A stretch of DNA of 64,000 nt from Lantana camara (GCA_037501455.1 CM074860.1:23767001-23831000), one strand, 5' to 3'; counted from the first letter of the stretch, positions 1 to 11,150 are shown. Notes: a model not told the origin generated them from the letters alone. A program made the numbers and translations.

Positions 1-277
1 CATGAATTGTTGGTACCTAGAGCGTATAGCTCAACATATATGGAATACATGTTGGTACCTAGAGCATTAGCTCAGTATACGATATATGAATTATTGCTTT
101 CGCGTTTCCATTGCTCTGATTGTTGTTGTTGGGGTTTAAGTGATTGGCTAGTCCCGCCTGGCTTAGCGAGTGTGTATGTCTCCGTTCGCTATGATTTGGT
201 ACGTGTATGGAAATCCATTTCATATACGGGTCGGGTCATGGTGCGGGGGATGTGGCGTCTCGCGCTTGGGCGTTACA
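1..277 (+). repeat. 3' portion of 5' LTR (gypsy)
   Basis: Matches the last 276 bases of the 3' LTR with only a few differences, for example bases 145-150 against the equivalent site near 7796. It ends in GGGCGTTACA, the same CA end as the 3' LTR. It is followed directly by a short spacer and the primer-binding site, which fixes it as the 5' LTR. Confidence 0.95.
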
Positions 278-286
278 TCCTTTGAG

Positions 287-299
287 TGGTATCAGAGCC
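287..299 (+). promoter_or_regulatory. Primer-binding site (initiator tRNA-Met type)
   Basis: TGGTATCAGAGCC lies 9 nt after the LTR end. This is the usual plant complement of the 3' end of initiator tRNA-Met, where minus-strand cDNA synthesis starts. Confidence 0.92.
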
Positions 300-496
300 C
301 AGGGTTGCAAAACCAGGGTTCTAGTGTCGTGTTGAGTCAGTAGGTCGTTCGGCTGTAGGAATTACTTGTTAATGTGGACCATTTGCATTTTATATGATTA
401 GGTGTTTTGATTCTTGACTTGAATGATTGAATGAATTTATTGCATTGTCACGCATGAACTAAATATGGCATGCATGTTAGTGTTTGAATTGATAGG

Positions 497-1375
497 ATGC
501 CTCCGAGAAGACATCGGGAAAGGTCTCCGGGTCATCATCATCATAGAGATCGTTCTCCTAATCCTTCACAACTGCCTATGAATATGGAGCACTTTATGGA
601 GGCGGTATATAACTACGTGGAACATAGAAGGGCTCAGGATCCTCCAGTACAACCGCAGGCTGAACACCCAGCCCCTCCTCATGATAACCCGAGAGATCAT
701 CATGGGTTGTTTTTGAGCTATAATCCTCCAAGGTTTTCGGGTTTTGTTGATGATGCAATATCTGAAGGATGGCTCACAAGGATTGAGAGGATTTTTAATG
801 TTCGACAATTTACCTCTCAGAAGAAGGCCCAGTTTGCTATTTTTCAATTTAATGGAGAGGCCTATGATTGGTGGGAACGTACTAGAGAGAAGCTGGAAGT
901 GGAAGGGGAAGAGGTTACTTGGGAAGTCTTTGTAAGGGAGTTTCGAGAGGCTTTTGTGCCCGAGGTCGTTCGAGAAAGGAAAGAACAAGAATTTATGGAT
1001 CTGAAACAAGGGACTCGAACGGTGGCTCAATACCTTTCTCTTTTCAACAGGCTTGGGAAGTACGTACCTCACATTACACGGGATGAAAAGAGAAAGGCAA
1101 AGAAGTTCATTGCAGGATTGAGGCAGGATCTGAGGCATGGGCACGCGGGCCATAACTTTGAATCTTTTGCTGACACTGTACAAAGGGCACTGGTGTTGGA
1201 AGAGGAGTACAAGAAAAAGGACCCCATACCTCGCATGCAAATAGGACAAGGATCGGGGTTTGGAAAGGGAAAAAGGCCTATGGCATCTCCTCCTCAGCCA
1301 TTTCAAGGGCAAAACAAGAGGTTTCGACCTACAGGAGCTGCACCCGAAGCCACAAGCACCTCCAGCTACTTCTGA
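497..1375 (+). pseudogene. gag: Gypsy Gag (capsid part)
   Basis: Open frame of 292 codons starting at the ATG in GATAGGATGCCTCC, the first plausible start after the primer-binding site. It opens with a basic, His-rich tail (residues 1-25). A retrotransposon gag domain follows at about residues 75-215, recognisable from the YDWWERTREKL and FREAFVPEVVRERK segments. Gag forms the virus-like particle that packages the element RNA in the cytoplasm. The frame ends before the zinc knuckle, which lies in the next frame (about 1398-1440), so a small indel near 1330-1370 separates capsid and nucleocapsid. Confidence 0.93.
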
Positions 1376-2855
1376 TCCTCGGCATGATAGGTCACCATGT
1401 TTATATTGTGGAGGCCCGACTCACACCTACAACACTTGCAGAAAGAGGTTGGGACAGTGTCTGATTTATGGGAAAACGACGCATATGGCTAATACTTGTC
1501 CGGATAAGACTCCAGGCTATCAACCGGGAGCTCAGAGGCCGATGATTCCAGCTCGTGCGTATGCTCTTGTGGGTGAAGAGCAAAATGTGGAAGCCAATCC
1601 CAATGCTATGGTGGAAGGTACGATATGCATCCATAACACGAACATACATGCATTGTTTGACCCGGGTGCGACTCATTCCTTTATTTCTTGCAAATTAATT
1701 GATACTTTGTGTTTGCCTGTTATGTGTTTGAATGCTTGTTATGTGGTGAGTTCGCCGTTGGGTGGAAGTCTTGAGACGGATCAGGTGGTCAGAGATTGTG
1801 TGTTTGGGTTTGAAGGCAGAGAATATCAGGCAGATTTGGTGGTAATGCCAATGAACAGATATGGGGTTATTCTGGGAATGGATTGGTTGTTTCGGTATCA
1901 CGCCACGGTTGATTGTTTCGCCAAGACAGTTAAATTGGGAGAAGAAGTGGTAGTAGGGAAAGAATCAAAGATTGCTCCTCTTTTGTCGTTCACTGAAGCT
2001 CACAAGTTGATAAGGAACGGAGCTATGGGATATGTTGCTTATATTTTGAATAAGCCGAAAGATCAGGCCAAGTTGGAAGAAACTGAAGTGGTAAAGGAGT
2101 ATCTTGAGGTGTTTCCCGAAGTTTTAGGTTCTTTGCCTCCGGATCGAGAGATCGAATTTGTAATAGACTTATATCCGGGATCTGAACCTTATTCTAAGAC
2201 TCCTTACCGGATGGCACCGGCAGAGTTACAGGAGTTAAAAGTTCAGCTGGAAGAACTTCTTAAGAATGGTTATATTCGACCGAGTTCATCCCCGTGGGGC
2301 ACGCCAGTTCTCTTTGTTAAGAAGAAAGATGAAACTTTAAGGATGTGTATTGACTACCGGGAGTTGAATCGGATGACTGTAAAGAATAAGTATCGATTGC
2401 CTAATATAGAGGATTTGTTTGATATGCTACAAGGGTCAAGAGTGTATTCTAAGCTCGATTTAAGGCAGGGATATTATCAGTTAAAGATTAAGGAGGAAGA
2501 TATTCTTAAGACAGGATTTAATACCCGGTATGGACATTATGAATTCGTGATGATGCCATTTGGATTAACTAATGCACCGGCAGCTTTTATGGACATGATG
2601 CACCGAATTTTCCGACCGTATTTGGATAAGTTTGTTGTGATCTTCATCGATGATATTTTGGTGTATTCGAGATCGGAAGAGGATCATGCTCGGCATTTGA
2701 GATTGGTATTGGAGACTTTAAGAGATAACCAGCTCTATGTAAAGTTCAGTAAATGCGAGTTTTGGATTGACAGGGTGAGCTTCTTGGGACATATCATTTC
2801 GAGCAAAGGGTTAGAAGTGGATCCTTCGAAAGTAGAGGCAGTTTCTAAGTGGTAG
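1260..2855 (+). pseudogene. pol: Gypsy nucleocapsid, protease and reverse transcriptase
   Basis: Continuation of gag-pol in another frame, meaningful from about 1376. First comes a CX2CX4HX4C zinc knuckle ([14 protein letters not shown]). A second knuckle has Tyr where the second Cys belongs. The aspartic protease motif reads [11 protein letters not shown], with Pro in place of the Ser or Thr of the usual D-S/T-G site. The reverse transcriptase runs from [12 protein letters not shown] through the catalytic FIDD at about 2643-2654 to [19 protein letters not shown] at 2853-2855 interrupts the same frame, which resumes with the RT connection region. The altered protease triad and the stop argue that this copy is dead. 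Confidence 0.94.
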
Positions 2856-2888
2856 AGTCCTAAGAATGTTTCTGAGATCCGAAGTTTC

Positions 2889-3398
2889 TTGGGTTTAGCC
2901 GGTTATTACCGAAGATTTGTTAAAGATTTTTCTAAGATTGCGGCTCCATTGACCCGATTAACCAAGAAGGAGGTTCAGTTTAAATGGGATGAGAAGTGTG
3001 AAGTTAGTTCTCAGCTCTTGAAGGATAAGTTAACTTCTGCACCGATACTTGCACTTCCGGATGGTATTGAAGGGTTGGTGGTGTATACGGATGCTTCCCA
3101 TGAAGGCTTAGGTTGTGTTTTGATGCAAAACGGGAGAGTAATTGCTTATGCCTCTAGGAAATTGAAAGAGCATGAGAAAAATTACCCCACTCACGACCTT
3201 GAACTTGCTGCGGTGATTTTTGCCTTAGGGAAGTGGATACATTATTTGTATGGAACTTCTTTTGAGATTTTCACCGATCATAAGAGTCTTCAGTATTTGT
3301 TTTCTCAAAAGGATTTGAATAGAAGACAGCAAAGGTGGATGGAGACTCTCGAGGATTATGATTGTGTGATTAAGTATCACCCAGGTAAAGCTAAGTAA
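2889..3398 (+). pseudogene. pol: Gypsy RT connection and RNase H
   Basis: Same frame as the upstream reverse transcriptase, separated only by the TAG at 2853. It opens with [15 protein letters not shown], the conserved RT-thumb/connection motif. RNase H follows, with Asp in VYTDAS, Glu in HDLELAAV and Asp in FTDHKSL as expected metal-binding residues. RNase H removes genomic RNA after copying. The frame ends at a 10-bp tandem duplication (3385-3404) that throws the integrase out of frame. Confidence 0.93.
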
Positions 3399-3404
3399 AG
3401 CTAA
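3385..3404 (+). repeat. 10-bp tandem duplication causing a frameshift
   Basis: GTAAAGCTAA occurs twice head to tail (3385-3394 and 3395-3404), exactly where RNase H joins the linker to integrase. One copy keeps the polyprotein in frame; two copies shift it by one base. Confidence 0.9.
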
Positions 3405-3405
3405 C

Positions 3406-4557
3406 GTGGTCGCGGATGCATTGAGCAGGAAGGCTAGTGTATCCAATTTGAAGATAAATATTGGACAACCAATGGAGTTGGTTAAGATAAAGGCTAGTAT
3501 TGGTAACATCTCAGTACGTCCAGAGTTAAGGCAACAGATATTTGAGGCACAACGGACGGATGTTGAGATTCAGAAGTTGATTGAAAAGGCTCGATCAGAC
3601 TCCGAGTGCCCTTTTGGATTCGATGATACGGGAATCTTTCGATTTAACAACAGAGTGGTAGTTCCAACGGAGTTGAGAAGAGCTATTTTGGATGAAGCCC
3701 ATAAAATTGTGTATTCGGTACATCCTGGTGGAAACAAGATGTATCGGGACCTGAAACAGTATTATTGGTGGACCGGGTTGAAATTACAGCCATTACCTAT
3801 TCCCGAATGGAAATGGGAACAGATAACAATGGATTTTGTATCGGGTTTACCTAGAGTGAAGGGTGGATTCGATGGAATTTGGGTAATTGTGGACAGATTA
3901 ACCAAGTCAGCGCATTTTCTTGCAGTTTGGATGGCAGATAAGATAGGTAAGTTGGCTAAGAGGTATTGTGATGAGATTGTTCGGTTACATGGAGTGCCAG
4001 CTAGTATTGTTTCCGACAGGGATCCGAGATTCACTTCCAAGTTTTGGCAGGAGTTACAGAAGTGTCTGGGAACTAAGCTTCAGTTCAGTACAGCTTTTCA
4101 TCCACAGACGGATGGGCAATCTGAAAGGTTAATCAGATATCTTGAGGATATGTTAAGGGCGTGTGCGTTGGATTTCTCGAGTTCTTGGAACGAACAATTG
4201 CCCTTAATTGAGTTTGCCTACAACAATAGTTATCAAGCTTCTATAGAAATGGCACCGTATGAGTTTCTTTATGGAAGGAAGTGCCGATCTCCGTTGTTTT
4301 TCGATTTGGAGGAATGGAAGTGGAGTAAGCAAGAAGGGGTACAAAGAGGTGAAAGGAAAGATAAACCTTCCAAAGCTATTCAAGATGCTATTGAAAAAGT
4401 TCAGATTATCCGACAACGGATGAAAGCAGCTCAGGATCGACAGAAAAGTTATGCAGATAAGCGAAGGAAAGATCTTGAATTTGAAGTTGGGGATAGGGTA
4501 TTTCTGAAGGCTCACCTCGGAAAGGATTTACCCAAATTGGAAAAGGAGGAAAGTTGA
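3406..4557 (+). pseudogene. pol: Gypsy integrase, zinc domain partly deleted
   Basis: Begins with the VADALSRK motif after RNase H. The zinc-binding domain keeps its two histidines (DEAHKIVYSVHPGGNKM) and the YYWWTGLK segment. It then jumps near 3783 straight to LQPLPIPEWKWEQ. Related elements carry about 30 further residues here, including the CX2C pair; that is family knowledge. The catalytic core retains Asp in VIVDRLTKSAHF, Asp in SDRDPRFTS and Glu in TDGQSERL. The C-terminal part, with FGRK-like wording, shifts frame near 4540. Without its CX2C, the integrase should be impaired in multimer assembly. Confidence 0.93.
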
Positions 4558-4913
4558 ATCCCCGATATTTGGGACCTTATGAGATTTTGGAGAGAATCGG
4601 AGATACAGCTTACAGATTGGATTTGCCTCCAAGTTTAATGGGTATTCACAATGTCTTCCATGTATCGCAACTTCGGAAGTTCTACCCCGATGAATCAGGG
4701 ATCATACCGATTGAAGAAGTGGAGCTTGAACCGAATCTCACTTTCGTTCAGAAACCAGTTAAGATTCTGGATCGAAAATTTCAAGAAATTCGAAACAGAC
4801 GGTTTCCCTTGGTGAAAGTGTTGTGGCGAAGTGATAAGACGGAAGAAGCTACGTGGGAAACGGAAGAGAAAATGAAGAAGTTCTATCCCGAATTGTTTCC
4901 GAACGAGCAATGA
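4554..4913 (+). pseudogene. pol: Gypsy integrase C-terminus with chromodomain-like end
   Basis: Continues integrase after a one-base frameshift: NPRYLGPYEILERIGDTAYRL and VFHVSQLRKFYP are standard integrase C-terminal motifs. The last 40 residues, including VKVLWRSDKTEEATWETEE, match the chromodomain-type tail of plant chromoviruses, which is thought to steer insertion toward particular chromatin. It ends in TGA at 4911-4913, 35 bp before the 3' LTR. Confidence 0.9.
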
Positions 4914-4930
4914 ATCCGAGGACGGATTCT

Positions 4931-4948
4931 CTTTAAGGGGGAGAGGTT
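4931..4948 (+). promoter_or_regulatory. Polypurine tract
   Basis: CTTTAAGGGGGAGAGGT directly precedes the TG of the 3' LTR. It is the expected primer site for plus-strand cDNA synthesis. Confidence 0.88.
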
Positions 4949-7931
4949 GTAACGCCCCGAGTTTTCACACGTGTAGGTAAGTGTTACGTGCGCATTTTTA
5001 TTTAACTATATGATTTTATATCTTGATTTATTAATCGAATTCGTTTCTAATTTGATTTAATTGTTTAAATTTTATATGAATTCCAATGTGTGCGTTGAAT
5101 ATATGAATGAATTTGTGAGAATGTGAATTTCATGAATTCGGTGTTGTTTGAATGAAATTACATGTTTCGTGTAATCCGTGGGCTTGATTGTAACTTATTT
5201 GAATGTTTTGGACTCAATTGGAAATTGGGTTTGGGCTTAATTTCCACTTTTTGAAAGTTTAGGGACCTAATTGAATATTAGGCAACCCCGAACGGTTTTC
5301 GCTATATCTTGAGCTCTGGACCTCGAAATCGAGATCTGTAACCGGCGTTGAATTTGTTTCGACGTTACCTATCCATTAAACTTGACCTCGTACTTTTTCG
5401 ATACCGTTTGAACCTCCGACAATGAATCTTTCCACAACCTTGACCTTATAACTTGTTTGAACCGTTTACTAAACGAACCGAACTCGAACCGACCCGTATT
5501 CTACCCATTTTATCACTAAATATCAGCATTTCCTATCTCCTTGCTCCACATTTTGATCGATCAATTCATCATTCCAAGAGAGAGAAGAGGAAGCTCCAAG
5601 AAAACCCTTGTTTTGATCAACCAACTTTGAGCTCAAGATCAATTCTTGTTCCATCTTCTTCCAAGGTAAGGTATGGATTGTTTTTCTCTCCTTCTCCTCT
5701 CCAATTCCTTCCGATTATATCTTGTTATGAGTTGGGGAATCATGTGTTTTGAGAAAAGCTTGAAAATGAATCAAATGGTATGAATTCTTGGTTCCATATC
5801 TTTCCTTGGTTTTAAATGATAGTTGATACATGGAATGTGTTGCTTGTAGCTTCCTTATCATTTCTAGTTGCTAGAATTTTGTGTGGTTGAGTATAGCATG
5901 AGTTGCCATTAATGGAGCTTGAAGGTTCCATGGATGAAGCTTGATTTTTGGATGATCTTTTGCCAACTTTAAGGGTGAATTCTTGCATATATGAATAGAT
6001 TGCATGATATATATGAGTTTTGTGGCTTAAATTCATACCTAAGGGTGGTAAATGAGCTTCTTTGTTGCTGCCCTGCTTTTGTAAAGCTTTTCCCTCACGA
6101 AATAGAGCTTTTGCTCTGTTTTTCTTGGCAAGACGATGAGCTGACACGGCCGTGTCAGCTTTGAACTGAAAATGGACACGGCCGTGTTGGGCTCTCGACT
6201 TTGAATTTTTCTGATTTTAATCTCGGACACGGCCATGTCCACTTCCTTTGAAAACTCAACACAGCCGTGTCAAGCTCTCGACTTTGAATTTTTGGATTTT
6301 AAACCTCGGACACGGCCGTGTCCGTTTCCTTTGAGAACTCAACACGGCCGTGTCATTTGAAATGGCAGCTTTGGGGGAACTCTTTTATTGCTTGTTTTGC
6401 GTTTATTACTCGTATTTGTGAATTATATGTAACGTGATTATATTAAAGCTATGTTTTATGATTGATTTATGATATTGATAACCTTATGAATGCAAATATG
6501 AAAGTATGAACGATATGAACGGGAATGAATACGATTTTACCGTATATTGAACGAAACTTGGTGAATTAAATGTTTAATTTAATTCTATGGTATTCATGAG
6601 CAAATTTGAACATGTTTTATGTTTCGAGCACTCCATAGCATGTCATTTTATAGCCGAGCGTCTAATGTGGTCATGATTGAGTCTCACACTACCTTTGTGA
6701 CCAGATCTTGATCCGGTAGGAGGCGAGGTCGGGCAGTGAGAGCTTTGTTGGGTTCTCTTGTCTACCAGGTGGGTTTTTCTTCTATTAGTTAACAATATGA
6801 CCCCGAACACCTAATGTGCAAGATTTGGGCCAAAACCCTATATATGTATTTATAGCGAGTTTTCAACGAATCAATGTTTTAAACGAAAGCCTTTTTCTTG
6901 AATATCCTACCAAAAGTTTGGCGAGTAATGAATGAGTGATCACAATGAATGGGGGCCCGGGACTTAGTGTAGTGGTGAACTGGGGAAGCTTGGGCTGACG
7001 GGAATCCATTTATACTAGTTCCAACAATTTTGGTAACCTGGACTTCACTAGGAGATTAGTGAACGAAAGGGGACCCGTGCTTTTGGGGATTCATATACCC
7101 CTCTAGCATTAATGAATGAGGGTTCGGGCCTTGCAAACCCATTCCCTACCCGAAGGAAAAAGGAGTATATGAATGATCGAATGAATGATCTAATAAATGT
7201 GCACGAAAGAATGAATGCATAAACGAATGAATGAATAAATGATTAATGAATTACATGAGGTGGTGGTTGGAGATAATGCACGCCCTCTCGCCGGGCCACT
7301 AATGACCTAATGAATGAAATGAATTGTTATAATCCTATTCGTTGTATTTTATTTCCCACTTGGGAAAATGCTTCTAAACCTCGAATAAGGATTATAACTT
7401 GCATGTATGTGTTTAAATTCCGGAATATTATGATAATATGCCTATCTTTTTATACCCACCAGTCTGTCTAACACTGAACCGGGAGTTGTTTCAGTTATTT
7501 TTGCAGGAAGGGATGCTAGGCGGGATACCAGTCAGGGAGAGTCTTGCATCGTGTCTAGCCTTCTTTCCTTTACACGCATATGATTACATTTTGATCATTT
7601 TGTATTTTGTATATGTATGGAGCGTACTTGGATATGGTACCTATATGTATCTTACATGAATTGTTGGTACCTAGAGCGTATAGCTCAACATATATGGAAT
7701 ACATGTTGGTACCTAGAGCATTAGCTCAGTATACGATATATGAATTATTGCTTCCGCGTTTCCATTGCTCTGATTGTTGTTGTTGGGGTTTAAGTTATAG
7801 GCTAGTCCCGCCTGGCTTAGCGAGTGTGTATGTCTCCGTTCGCCATGATTTGGCACGTGTATGGAAATCCATTTCATATACGGGTCGGGTCATGGTGCGG
7901 GGGATGTGGCGTCTCGCGCTTGGGCGTTACA
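4949..7931 (+). repeat. 3' LTR of the gypsy element (2983 bp)
   Basis: Starts TGTAACGCCCCGAG and ends GGGCGTTACA, so the ends form a short inverted repeat. A palindrome array sits at 6141-6355. About 480 bp further on, CCCTATATATG followed by TATTTATAG (about 6837-6855) looks like the core promoter. Several ORFs inside (for example 5453-5752) have no support as genes. The following base run is TTACG; its 5' partner is outside the window. Confidence 0.93.
6141..6355. repeat. Array of six CGGCCG-core palindromes in the LTR
   Basis: Palindromes at 6141-6158 (CTGACACGGCCGTGTCAG, perfect), 6175-6188, 6225-6240, 6257-6271, 6307-6324 (CGGACACGGCCGTGTCCG, perfect) and 6340-6355. The two flavours, GACACGGCCGTGTC and AACACGGCCGTGTC, alternate within a longer repeat of roughly 80 bp that also contains AGCTCTCGACTTTGAATTTT. 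Confidence 0.9.
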
Positions 7932-8946
7932 TTACGGGGGTGTATTAAGTGTCCCACATCGAATAATAAAAAATATGGAGTTCAATATGTAATAGTTTGA
8001 CAACTCTCTCCATCAACAGCTAGCTTTTGAGGTGTGAGTAAGACCAAACACATTATTCAATAATTTTTTGTATTAAAATATTTTTAACGTAAATAGCAAA
8101 TTGCTAAAATGTTTCTATTTAGTAATATTTTTATTCATAAATGAATAACCAAGATATATAGTCTAAATATTCCGCAGTTATAAACTAATTTATTATTAAA
8201 TGATCTTACTTAAATTACAAATCAAGTAATAATTTTGGACTTAATTTCTCTTATTAATGATGTACATATATTTTTAAATATATTATTTTGTCATGTCGTG
8301 TCATCAGACGTTGATGCCGAATATCATGACTGATACTCCTCAAATGAAAAATTAAAAAACAAAAAAATTCTTATTATCATCTTCATATCGTATAGTTTAT
8401 GTATCGTCATATCGTTGTATCCGTATAGGTGCAGTATACCCTTTTATTTTCTTAAATATAATTCGTATAACATGCATGTTCACTGTCAACTAGATAAACT
8501 CACACCTAATCGATAGATGGTTCCAAAGTAAACTACATCTGACATGGGAAATTCTTCTCTAGGCCGGGTGTTGCCTAAAAAAAAAACGTTTTAAGGCCGG
8601 GTGTTGGGGAAGAATTTCCTCGTCTAACATAACAATTTTAGACCAAAATCTTTGCTGGAAATACCTTTTCATTTAAATTACCGTGCCATGCGACAAATTT
8701 CTATAGATATGCCCGCCGAAAAGCTAACATATTTGTATTTATCTTTCTTTTAAATTTTTCGGATCGATCTTATAATTTCTTCATAAAATTTATATATTTA
8801 AAAAAAAAAAAAATTTTAAGTCTTAATACATCGGAAGTAAGTGGGTCGTGATAGCAATATTTTGATGTAGCAACGTATATACCGGTTATTCTAACTTGAA
8901 ATTGGTTCGATCAAATAAATGTAATAAGAGAGGTCATATTTATTTT
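7932..8946. other. AT-rich intergenic stretch with weak LTR-like debris
   Basis: No coding region seen. AGTGTCCCACATCG at about 7950 followed by a GAGGTGTGAGTAAGACC segment near 8030 resembles the wording common in small plant LTR remnants, but no second copy is present. A short inverted repeat lies at 8547-8619. The rest is AT-rich and featureless. Confidence 0.5.
8547..8619. repeat. Tiny foldback: inverted GGAAATTCTTC ends around two direct repeats
   Basis: GGAAATTCTTC (8547-8557) is inverted at 8609-8619, and AGGCCGGGTGTTG occurs directly at 8561 and 8594. It could be a shrunken MITE; no clear target duplication was found. Confidence 0.5.
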
Positions 8947-9684
8947 TGTTGAGAAATCTGGGCAAAAACCGAAGCTAGACACGGGTAATCCCTATCCTTA
9001 AAGTTTCTATCGCCCCTAGCTTTCTGGGAAGTGTGCTAAAGGTTTCAGGCGACACACTTTTAGAATATATGTCAAGCTTAATTTCTGGGAATGATTTCGT
9101 GTACTAGCACTACACAAGAAATCTAATGAATGTATTTTGTTTCTTTTCAGCTCAAAGATTGCATATATAGATATCAGGTGTTACAAAACGGATTAATTCA
9201 AATTATGACTGTTGGAGAATTAATTCTGCATCAATGGGCTGTTAGTGGCCCCTGAATTAATTTGTGGTTTAAGTCTCCTTGACCTTTCAGTTACATTGGC
9301 CTCTCAACAGTCACATTTAAATTTGGCCCAAAAAGATAGGCTCTGGGCTCGGAGGCGAGGCTCCTAGCGACGATGTGTATGTGAGAAGTGCAAAGTGCGC
9401 CATTAAACGTCACATTCGCCCATGCCCAGCCCACGACCCGTGCCCGTGCCCGTGCCCGCGCACAGGCGGTGCGGTGCACCGTACCGCATGTGAGCCTATC
9501 AGTCCATCTCACATTTATTGATTTAATAACCCACTTAGTGCCTTAACTTATATAGCTGACCACACTTGGTTATAAAATCAATGTGGGATAAGTTTAGTTT
9601 TCCCAAACACCTTTTCATATGCCTCTTTGATATTTCCAATAATCCTACAATAATTAATTGGGTTATCAATGCATACGTTTAACA
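8947..9684 (-). repeat. Copia 3' LTR
   Basis: Bounded by TGTTGAG and GTTTAACA. Compared with the other LTR it lacks 34 bp near 9320, has extra bases near 9385, and has additional GTGCCC units near 9440. It contains a GC-rich palindromic tract (TGCGGTGCACCGTACCGCA, 9470-9488). Confidence 0.95.
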
Positions 9685-9696
9685 ATCCCCCACCTG
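9685..9696 (-). promoter_or_regulatory. Copia polypurine tract
   Basis: On the - strand AGGTGGGGGAT immediately precedes the TGTTAAAC start of the 3' LTR, as expected for plus-strand priming. Confidence 0.8.
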
Positions 9697-10215
9697 TTTG
9701 GAAAACTACTCTTTCCCAAACCAGAGTCTGACAAGTTTTGTTTAAAGATCACATGCATAACAGAAGGTGTGACGAACATTGAACCTTCCCTTAGTGTAAG
9801 TAGCTCAAGATCACCCCGAAGTTGATGGTGTCCGCAGATTGAACCTCAACTCCTTAGTGGCGTGATCGGAGTTACCACACACACGTGTTTTTTCTCGCAC
9901 AACAAGCACTCCACTGCTCGGCGCTTATCAAGTCATACGCCATATCCCGTTTCATGAACCTCTAAGAGAGTAAACCATAACTCTCTATAAGAAGCGGCTT
10001 CACTTCTAGTTCATATAGGCAAAATGTTTCTCGGGCACTAGTTGCAAATAGTGCAGCATTTTGTTAAGAGCATAGCTCAACATTATCACGTTGCAACTCA
10101 CCGAGCTATCTTTTACTACATATGAGACCACTTGATAGCTCTAACCAACTTGTGACTTTGTTTTTCCCTTTGAACCAATAATCAGGGGTACCCTGGATTA
10201 TAGGTAGGGTTGCCA
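9697..10215 (-). other. Copia 3' untranslated interior
   Basis: Lies between the polyprotein stop and the polypurine tract. No ORF of note and no second gene is visible; it reads as the element's 3' untranslated region. Confidence 0.7.
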
Positions 10216-10580
10216 TCACTTTGGTTCGGGTGGTTTAAGTCCCATATCTCTTGTAGTTGAAGCTACTAAATCTCTCGTCAGGGGTTTAGTAAATGGGTCA
10301 GCCAAATTCTTATTCGACCTCACATAGACAATTGTTATGATACCGTCTTGTATCAATTGTCTCACAAATGCATGTCTAAGACCAATATGTCTAGACTTAC
10401 CATTATAGGTACCACTGTACACTTTTGTCAGTGTTGCTTCGCTGTCACAGTACAACGAAATTGGAGGCATTGGATTTGGCCAAAGATCTATGTCTAACAA
10501 CATATTTCTTATCCAATTAGCCTCTTGTCCAGCTTGTGCTAAAGCTATAAACTCAGATTCCATGGTAGAGTGAGAGATTA
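10216..10580 (-). pseudogene. pol: Copia RNase H
   Basis: The frame from MESEFIALAQAGQEANWIRNML through LYCDSEATLTKVYSGTYNGKSRHIGLRHAFVRQLI to FTKPLTRDLV is the standard copia RNase H, with catalytic Glu in STMESEF and Asp in YCDSE. A frameshift near 10600 separates it from the RT connection region ending in [10 protein letters not shown]. The polyprotein ends at the TAA at 10216-10218. Confidence 0.92.
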
Positions 10581-11150
10581 TTATCTGTTTCTTGCTTGCC
10601 CAAGAAACAGCCCCCTAGCAAGAGTGAAAATCCACCCACTTGTGGATTTGTTATCTCCCACGCTAGTTATCCAACTCGCGTCTGAGTACCCTTCCAACAC
10701 ACTAGGGAATTTGTTGTAGAACAAACCAAAGCTAATGGTTCTCTTAAGGTATCCGAGTACCCTACCAATAGCTTTCCAATGATCAGCATTGGGACTGCTT
10801 GTGTATCTGCTAAGTTTTGAAACTGCAAAGGAAATATCTGGTCTAGTGCAATGCATTGCGTACATAAGGCTGCCGACGGCACTTGCATACTCAAGCTGTG
10901 CAATAGCTCTACCAGTATTTTCTTTAAGTTCCAATCCATTATCAAACGGAGTATTCACCTCCTTGATCTCGAGATGTTTAAACTTAGTCAGAATTTTCTC
11001 AATATAGTGAGATTGATTTAGTGAAAAACCCCCACTATGTTTTTTAACTTTAATGTCTAAAATAGTATCTACTTCACCTAAGTCTTTCATCTTAAAGACC
11101 GAGGATAGATACTTTTTAGTCTCGTTTACTCCAATCATGTTCGTCCCGAT
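10581..11150 (-). pseudogene. pol: Copia reverse transcriptase, C-terminal half
   Basis: Resumes at the left side of the hAT insertion with [25 protein letters not shown]. It continues with [37 protein letters not shown] and YSDASW, all standard copia RT and connection motifs. The upstream 40 residues of the same open frame are hAT sequence, not copia. When the hAT element and one duplication copy are ignored, this half joins the other RT half in frame. Confidence 0.93.
11143..11150. repeat. hAT target-site duplication, left copy
   Basis: GTCCCGAT, identical to 12246-12253. An 8-bp duplication is characteristic of hAT transposons. Confidence 0.93.

Larger units (their letters stand above)
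1..7931 (+). mobile_element. Ty3/gypsy chromodomain LTR retrotransposon, 5' LTR cut by window start
   Basis: Bases 1-277 repeat almost exactly at 7656-7931, so the window opens inside the 5' LTR and 4949-7931 is the whole 3' LTR. Between them lie a Met-type primer-binding site, gag, protease, reverse transcriptase, RNase H, integrase and a C-terminal chromodomain-like segment, in Ty3/gypsy order. The wording of the reverse transcriptase and integrase, the long LTR and the chromodomain fit the plant Tekay/Del chromovirus group; that clade call is from memory of the family. Coding is broken by at least three frameshifts, one stop and one integrase deletion, so the copy is not autonomous. The left target duplication lies outside the window. 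Confidence 0.95.

Noticed and set aside
287..299. Possible tRNA gene fragment
   Set aside because: Only the 13-nt primer complement is present; no cloverleaf or A/B boxes around it.
566..1312. 248-residue ORF on the - strand over gypsy gag
   Set aside because: Exact antisense shadow of the gag frame with no features of its own.
1376..4913. Integrated pararetrovirus
   Set aside because: LTRs, integrase and the gypsy gag-pol order identify a retrotransposon; no movement or coat protein is present.
5453..5752. 99-residue ORF in the gypsy 3' LTR
   Set aside because: LTR-internal, no domain; the matching stretch of the 5' LTR is outside the window so conservation cannot be judged.
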